Below, one piece after another: positions 27,149-34,422 of a stretch of DNA of 34,422 nt; the first letter of the stretch is position 1; each line of letters begins with the position of its first letter. Location of the stretch: positions 1 to 34,422 of the forward strand of contig JADJRK010000003.1 in assembly GCA_016712285.1 (NCBI GenBank). Reading direction: 5' to 3'. Under the pieces are notes generated by a model. It was given only the letters and a program-made list of their open reading frames with translations. It made no database searches and was not told the DNA's origin. Source of the stretch: Planctomycetota bacterium. GTDB lineage: Bacteria; Planctomycetota; UBA8742; UBA2392. The position numbers were made by a program, and so were the translations under genes.

Positions 27149-28705
27149 ATGATAGAAATAAGAAAATTTGAGTTATTTAAGAATTTAAATTATGTAAAAT
27201 TTGATGATTATTATTGAGCAAAATCGTTATTAATCTTTAACTTTTTTAGTTTAGTTATATTTACAGTATTATTAGCTTTAGTTTATTATTTTTACAAAAT
27301 TTATAGTAAAGAAGTTTTTATTAATTATAAAACTTCTTTTAGTTATTTAAAGTTTTTATTAGTATTTTATTTAATAATTTCATTCTTTCTTCATATGATT
27401 TTTATATGGATCTATATAAGATTAGTTTATTCATACTTCAATGATATAAATAGTTTATATAATTTTTTATCTTATTCGTTATTTTTAGATTACAATTTTT
27501 TTAATAAACTCATTACATTTTATTTTTCTATTGATTTTTTTGGTATAATTTTATTAACATTAGCATATCTAGTTGGATTTATTTCATTATTAGTTTTAGA
27601 TACTAGGTTATATTGGAAAAATATAAAATATTTTTTTTCTTTTCATGTATTCCTACTAATTGTATACTTGTATACTACTACTACTAATTTACTATTATTT
27701 TTTTTATTCTATGAATTTCTTCTAATACCATCATTTTTATTTGTATATTTTGTTAGTCCTAGTAGGCGAGCTATACAAGCATCTTTATATTTTGTTATAT
27801 GAACCCAGATTGGTTCTTTTTTAGTTTTTTGTAGTTGTGTATACATAATATCTTTAGTAGGTACAACTGATTTTTTTTATATAAAGAAATTTAAGTTTAA
27901 CGCATTTGAGTCAACGTTAATTTATATATTACTATTTTTTGGATTTGGTTTTAAAGTTCCTATATGGCCATTTCATTATTGGTTAACTAAAACACATGTT
28001 GAAGCCCCTAGCGGCTTTTCTATATACTTAAGTGGATTTCTAGTTAAAAGTGCTTTATATGGTTTTTATAAACTATCAAATTTATTAAGTTTTGATATCA
28101 ATACAACTATTTTTTTAATCATATGTTTTTTTGGTGTATTAGACTCATCTTTAAAGATGTGAGGACAAACAGACTTAAAAAAACTTATAGCTTATGGTAC
28201 AATCCAAGAGATGAATTTAATATATTTATTATTTTGTTGAGGTGACAGTAATGCTATAATAATAGGTATATTATTTAGTGCCACTCATGCTTTTTTATCT
28301 GGATTAATGTTCTTTATTGTCGATTGCTTATATAGGAGGTTTCATACTAGATCCTTAGTGGAGGTAAACGGCATTCTGCACATAAACCCTAATCTAGGTA
28401 TTTCTGTTATTTTAATGTGTGTATTTTTTGCTGGATTACCAGGAACAATTAAATTTATAAGTGAGTTTTATTTGTTCAGTGGTTTATTAGAATCATCCTT
28501 TTTTATTTGTTTTTTCTTAATGTTTATAGCTAATGTTCTAGGGTTAATAGGATTTAGTAAATGTTGATTTAATGCTATCTTTGGTTTAAATAAAAATTAC
28601 TTTAAAGTTATTCCAATGGATCTAACCCTTAAGGAATTAGGGATAATAATTTTTTGCCTATATTTTTTACTTTTTTTTTCTTTCTTTATAAGTATATTTT
28701 TTTAA
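27149..28705 (+). CDS. nad4: NADH dehydrogenase subunit 4
   Basis: Antiporter-like proton-pumping subunit of complex I, 518 residues from the ATG at 27149 (MIEIRKFELFKNLNYVKFDD) to TAA at 28705, with many TGA (Trp) codons. Conserved blocks: NLLLFFLFYEFLLIPSFLF with the key glutamate, KVPIWPFHYWLTKTHVEAPS (family KxPxxPxHxWLPxAHxEAP), LKKLIAYGTIQEMNLIYLLF, and LFSATHAFLSGLMFFIVD. The N-terminal 80 residues are divergent. It is the last protein gene before the LSU rRNA. Confidence 0.97.
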
Positions 28706-28744
28706 TTAATATTTTTATTAATTTATTATATTTTTAGTATGTTT

Positions 28745-30938
<2,194 letters not shown>

Positions 30939-30956
30939 AAGTATTTTAATGTTTAG

Positions 30957-30977
30957 TTATTATTATTATTATTATTA
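30957..30977 (+). repeat. (TTA)7 microsatellite
   Basis: Seven perfect copies of TTA lie between the LSU-beta 3' end and the LSU-alpha 5' end. Together with about 18 further bases they are the whole spacer between the two rRNA pieces; no tRNA is found here. Confidence 0.95.
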
Positions 30978-31255
30978 AATTTTAGAAATACATTAAATGG
31001 ATGCCTAGAATATGAAAAATATAATGTAAATTATTTACATTACTAAGTAGGTAAGTAATATTTTGATGAAAAAATATACTTCAAATCTATTAGTATTAAG
31101 TTATTTATGAAGTAAAACATTACAGTAATAATAGTTTAAAAATCAATTGAGAATAAAGTAGTGGTGAGCGAAAATATTAGTTTTATAAGTATTTAAATTT
31201 AAAAAAAAATTTGGAAAAATTTATAATAATAGGTGATAATCCTGTATTTATTTAT
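30975..31255 (+). rRNA. rnl: Large-subunit rRNA, alpha piece (5' part of the molecule)
   Basis: About 280 nt homologous to the first part of bacterial 23S. tacattaaatggatgcctag near 30990 matches tacacggtggatgccctgg; agtagtggtgagcgaaaat near 31158 matches cagtagcggcgagcgaac; ggaaaaa...ataggtgataatcctgtat near 31213-31250 matches ggaaag...tacagggtgacagccccgtac. It lies downstream of the 3' piece, so the gene order is permuted relative to the RNA. The same arrangement and the same piece size are known from Tetrahymena. Ends are estimates. Confidence 0.93.
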
Positions 31256-31269
31256 TAAGTTATTAAATA

Positions 31270-31336
31270 ACTGCTTGAGTGGTCTCATGCTGGGCTCATT
31301 CCCCGGATTATTGAAGTTCGATTCTTTAAAGCAGTT
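31270..31336 (+). tRNA. trnM: tRNA-Met (CAT), initiator type
   Basis: Acceptor actgctt/aagcagt, anticodon arm ctggg-ctcattc-cccgg with anticodon CAT, T arm tgaag-ttcgatt-cttta. The three consecutive G-C pairs next to the anticodon loop are the initiator signature, so this is probably the formyl-methionine tRNA. It starts about 15 bases after LSU-alpha and is followed three bases later by trnY. Confidence 0.92.
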
Positions 31337-31339
31337 TTA

Positions 31340-31420
31340 GAGATAGTGACTGAGCGGTTAAAGTGGTAGACTGTAAATCTATTGGTTTATCCATCATTGG
31401 TTCGAATCCAATCTATCTCA
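31340..31420 (+). tRNA. trnY: tRNA-Tyr (GTA), with long variable arm
   Basis: Acceptor gagatag/ctatctc, anticodon arm agact-gtaaatct with anticodon GTA, a long variable arm (tggtttatccatca), T arm ttgg-ttcgaat-ccaa, discriminator A. The class II shape is the bacterial-type tRNA-Tyr. atp6 begins at the very next base. Confidence 0.96.
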
Positions 31421-32740
31421 ATGCGGGTGCTAGGTTCGCCAGATTTTTATTCAATCTCTTACGAGTTTGAAGTAAACGACTATTATTTGACATCTCTTTG
31501 TTTTAATTGTTTGTACCATGGTATTGATTGATTGTATACAAATTACCAAACTATATATAGTTATGATTTTAGGCTATGATACTTTTGAAATTTAAGCTCA
31601 ATTTTTGACGAGTCTTTTGATTTTTTTTTTTTTACTTATTGATACTTTACTTTATCAATATCACCATTTCAGTTAATTTGATCTTATATGCTAGATAACA
31701 CAATCTTTAATTCATTGTTTAAATTTCATTTTACAGAGGAGTGGTTTAGATCTATGTTAGCTTCTAAGGAATTTACTTTAGTATTAATTTACCATCCAGA
31801 ATTATCCTTAATACAAAATCAAATTAATGATTTTTTTTATTTAAACTTCTTTTCTAGTATAGTATTTTCTATATTTTCATACATAGAATCTGAAAATTTT
31901 TTAACTCCAATAATTTATATACCACAATTGTTATTAGTATTGTTTATAAGTGTGTTATTTATTAATTTTTATTTTTCTTATTTTTCTTCAATGTCAAAAG
32001 AAGGAAATATAGTCGATGCTGATTACTTATCAAGTACAAGTGCTGCAGAATCTGAAAAAGAAATATCTTCATATGATGATATTATATTAGGTCTAGTAAT
32101 TTTACTGTATATTTTTGGTTGATATTTCTATATTCATTGCTGATCAATTATTTCTATAATGCCGGAATTAATATTAGTTTTTTATTTATTGCCTGGGCTG
32201 TACTTTATTATAATAGGTATACCAACATTTTTAGCTTATGATTTTGGTATATTTTTTTTAGCATATTTAAAAGGTATAGGAGCTAGTCCTGTATTAATTT
32301 TCGAGCTAATGTACGATTATATCCAACTATTAATCTTTTATACAAGAATTTTAGTTCAAGGAGTAAGGTTAATTTTAATGTTATTTACATATGCTAGCAT
32401 GCATGATCTAGTTCTATTATTTTCTTTTAATCAAAAAATGTTTCTAGGGGCAGAGACATTTTGAGAAGAGTTAAATGAAGTATCTTTTACTGCAGATTCT
32501 CTATCTTATTATATTTTGTTAACATTACCTACTAGATTATTATATTGAATATATGAAATATTACACACATTTTTTGTTGTTACAGTACAATTTTTTGCAT
32601 TTTTTGCTGTAGTATTTTGATTATTTTTATTTTTATATACTTTTTTTGTATCAGAAAAACATGAGGATTATTTTTCTGAAAAACGAATAAAAAGAAAGTT
32701 AATGTATTCTTATTTAACAAAACTTAAAACTAAAATATAG
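31421..32740 (+). CDS. atp6: ATP synthase Fo subunit a (ATP6, Ymf66-like)
   Basis: The proton-channel subunit next to the c-ring. Reading TGA as Trp gives one frame of 439 residues from the ATG at 31421, directly after trnY (MRVLGSPDFYSISYEFEVND), to TAG at 32740. The N-terminal 90 residues are polar. The key part is LLIFYTRILVQGVRLILMLF (about residues 307-326), whose arginines (309, 316) include the candidate for the essential channel Arg, followed by TYASMHDLVLLF. The C-terminus is basic (KRIKRKLMYSYLTKLKTKI). In Tetrahymena this gene was long an unassigned ymf and is now taken as subunit a. The length agrees with that gene. Confidence 0.85.
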
Positions 32741-32741
32741 T

Positions 32742-33050
32742 ATGTTAAAATCAAAGATAATAGAATTTTCTTTTATTAGATTTATTCAATCAGGTTTATA
32801 TGTTGATTTTTTTATAAAAAAAATTTCTGAAATATGGATAAAAAATATTTTTATATTTACAGCTCAGTTTTTTGGTGAAAAGTATTTAATTGAGTATTTA
32901 ACAAAAAAAATTATAGATAGTGGTATTTATTTTTTTAATAGAAGTGTAAATATTAACAATTTTTTCTACAATCTATATTTTATACAATTTTTAACCCTTT
33001 TTTTTTATTTTTTATGTATAGTGAATATATTTTTACTATTATTTATTTAA
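32742..33050 (+). CDS. Terminal ORF, 102 residues; candidate NAD5 C-terminal part
   Basis: The last gene before the telomere, beginning one base after the atp6 stop. It opens MLKSKIIEFSFIRFIQSGLY, continues with an amphipathic stretch (VDFFIKKISEIWIKNIFIFT, AQFFGEKYLIEYLTKKIIDS), and ends with one membrane helix (NLYFIQFLTLFFYFLCIVNI...). That layout, a long amphipathic helix followed by a single membrane helix, is that of the lateral helix and last helix of ND5, which the nad5 frame at 14950-16797 seems to lack. Split nad5 in ciliates is consistent with this, but I have only the layout as evidence. The stop codon TAA (33048-33050) is the first three bases of the telomeric repeat. Confidence 0.6.
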   Translation: MLKSKIIEFSFIRFIQSGLYVDFFIKKISEIWIKNIFIFTAQFFGEKYLIEYLTKKIIDSGIYFFNRSVNINNFFYNLYFIQFLTLFFYFLCIVNIFLLLFI

Positions 33051-34422
33051 CATAAAGCAGGTATAACATTGGTAATTCACTAACTAACATAAAGCAGGTA
33101 TAACATTGGTAATTCACTAACTAACATAAAGCAGGTATAACATTGGTAATTCACTAACTAACATAAAGCAGGTATAACATTGGTAATTCACTAACTAACA
33201 TAAAGCAGGTATAACATTGGTAATTCACTAACTAACATAAAGCAGGTATAACATTGGTAATTCACTAACTAACATAAAGCAGGTATAACATTGGTAATTC
33301 ACTAACTAACATAAAGCAGGTATAACATTGGTAATTCACTAACTAACATAAAGCAGGTATAACATTGGTAATTCACTAACTAACATAAAGCAGGTATAAC
33401 ATTGGTAATTCACTAACTAACATAAAGCAGGTATAACATTGGTAATTCACTAACTAACATAAAGCAGGTATAACATTGGTAATTCACTAACTAACATAAA
33501 GCGGACAGGTATAACATTGGTAATTCACTAACTAACATAAAGCAGGTATAACATTGGTAATTCACTAACTAACATAAAGCAGGTATAACATTGGTATTCA
33601 CTAAACTAACAGCAGGGGGTATGTTAATTCACTAACTAACATAAAGCAGGTATAACATTGGTAATTCACTAACTAACATAAAGCAGGTATAACATTGGTA
33701 ATTCACTAACTAACATAAAGCAGGTATAACATTGGTAATTCACTAACTAACATAAAGCAGGTATAACATTGGTAATTCACTAACTAACATAAAGCAGGTA
33801 TAACATTGGTAATTCACTAACTAACATAAAGCAGGTATAACATTGGTAATTCACTAACTAACATAAAGCAGGTATAACATTGGTAATTCACTAACTAACA
33901 TAAAGCAGGTATAACATTGGTAATTCACTAACTAACTAAGCAGGTATAACATTGGTAATTCACTAACTAACATAAAGCAGGTATAACATTGGTAATTCAC
34001 TAACTAACATAAAGCAGGTATAACATTGGTAATTCACTAACTAACATAAAGCAGGTATAACATTGGTAATTCACTAACTAACATAAAGCAGGTATAACAT
34101 TGGTAATTCACTAACTAACATAAAGCAGGTATAACATTGGTAATTCAATAACTAACATAAAGCAGGTATAACATTGGTAATTCACTAACTAACATAAGCA
34201 GGTATAACATTGGTAATTCACTAACTAACATAAAGCAGGTATAACATTGGTAATTCACTAACTAACATAAAGCAGGTATAACATTGGTAATTCACTAACT
34301 AACATAAAAGCAGGTATAACATTGGTGAATTCACTAACTAACATAAAGCAGGTATAACATTGGTAATTCACTAACTAACATAAAGCAGGTATAGCATTGG
34401 TGATTCACTAACTAACATAAAG
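33048..34422. repeat. Terminal 37-bp tandem repeat array (mitochondrial telomere)
   Basis: About 37 head-to-tail copies of a 37-bp unit that begins acataaagcaggtataacat and continues tggtaattcactaacta. The array runs to the window end. Most copies are identical. Variants include extra bases near 33502, a badly degenerate unit near 33595-33625, short units near 33930 and 34195, single-base changes near 34146, 34304 and 34325, and a changed last unit (34381-34422). The array starts at the stop codon of the terminal ORF. Ciliate mitochondrial telomeres of this kind have unit lengths that differ between species (31 and 53 bp in two Tetrahymena). Confidence 0.97.

Noticed and set aside
3253..28705. 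Many genes broken by in-frame TGA, suggesting pseudogenes
   Set aside because: TGA stands at conserved Trp positions (for example in nad10, nad9, cox2, nad4) and a tRNA-Trp with anticodon UCA is present.
33048..34422. CRISPR-like array
   Set aside because: There are no unique spacers; the whole 37-bp unit repeats head to tail, as in a mitochondrial telomere, and the genome is mitochondrial.

Overview
This window is most of a linear mitochondrial chromosome from a ciliate, almost certainly an oligohymenophorean close to the Tetrahymena type; I cannot name a species. The evidence is: extreme A+T content; TGA read as tryptophan throughout, with a matching tRNA-Trp(UCA); only five tRNA genes; a large-subunit rRNA cut in two and encoded in permuted order (3' piece first); nad1 split into two genes on opposite strands; greatly enlarged cox1 and cox2; ccmF; and a terminal array of a 37-bp tandem repeat, as in ciliate mitochondrial telomeres.

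Layout. 1-2830 (minus): a stretch I cannot fully read, then rps19, rpl2, nad10 and rps12. rps19 and rpl2 are recognisable but broken by several one-base indels, most of them in homopolymers. 2888-3118 (minus): a small hydrophobic ORF back to back with nad7. 3127-5209 (plus): nad7 (one apparent frameshift), rps14, rpl6. 5234-13160 (minus): rps3 C-terminal part, an unknown membrane ORF, trnF, nad1 C-terminal part, atp9, an unknown ORF, nad2, a probable rps10, rpl16, ccmF, an unknown basic ORF, trnH, nad3, nad4L, nad9. 13161-13512 is a 352-bp divergent intergenic region, the largest clear non-coding gap outside the two ends. From 13513 to the right end every gene is on the plus strand: cob, nad5, cox2, SSU rRNA, two unknown ORFs, trnW, a probable cox3, cox1, nad1 N-terminal part, nad6, rpl14, an unknown ORF, nad4, LSU-beta, LSU-alpha, trnM, trnY, atp6 and a 102-codon ORF. 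The telomeric array (33048-34422) starts at the stop codon of that ORF.

Function. The genes encode complex I subunits (nad1, 2, 3, 4, 4L, 5, 6, 7, 9, 10), cytochrome b, cytochrome oxidase, two ATP synthase Fo subunits (a and c), one cytochrome c maturation factor (ccmF) and part of the mitoribosome (rRNAs plus S3, S12, S14, S19, L2, L6, L14, L16, probably S10). Most tRNAs must be imported. Many genes are missed or truncated under the standard code; here TGA is read as Trp and the ORFs are joined accordingly.

No wholly new system is evident. The points most worth a second look are: the terminal ORF as a candidate detached NAD5 C-terminus; the telomere repeat supplying a stop codon; LSU pieces with no tRNA between them; a 62-bp perfect palindrome inside a reading frame; and the cluster of indels at the left end, which looks more like assembly error than biology. 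Membership of named ciliate families is from memory of those families; no search was run.
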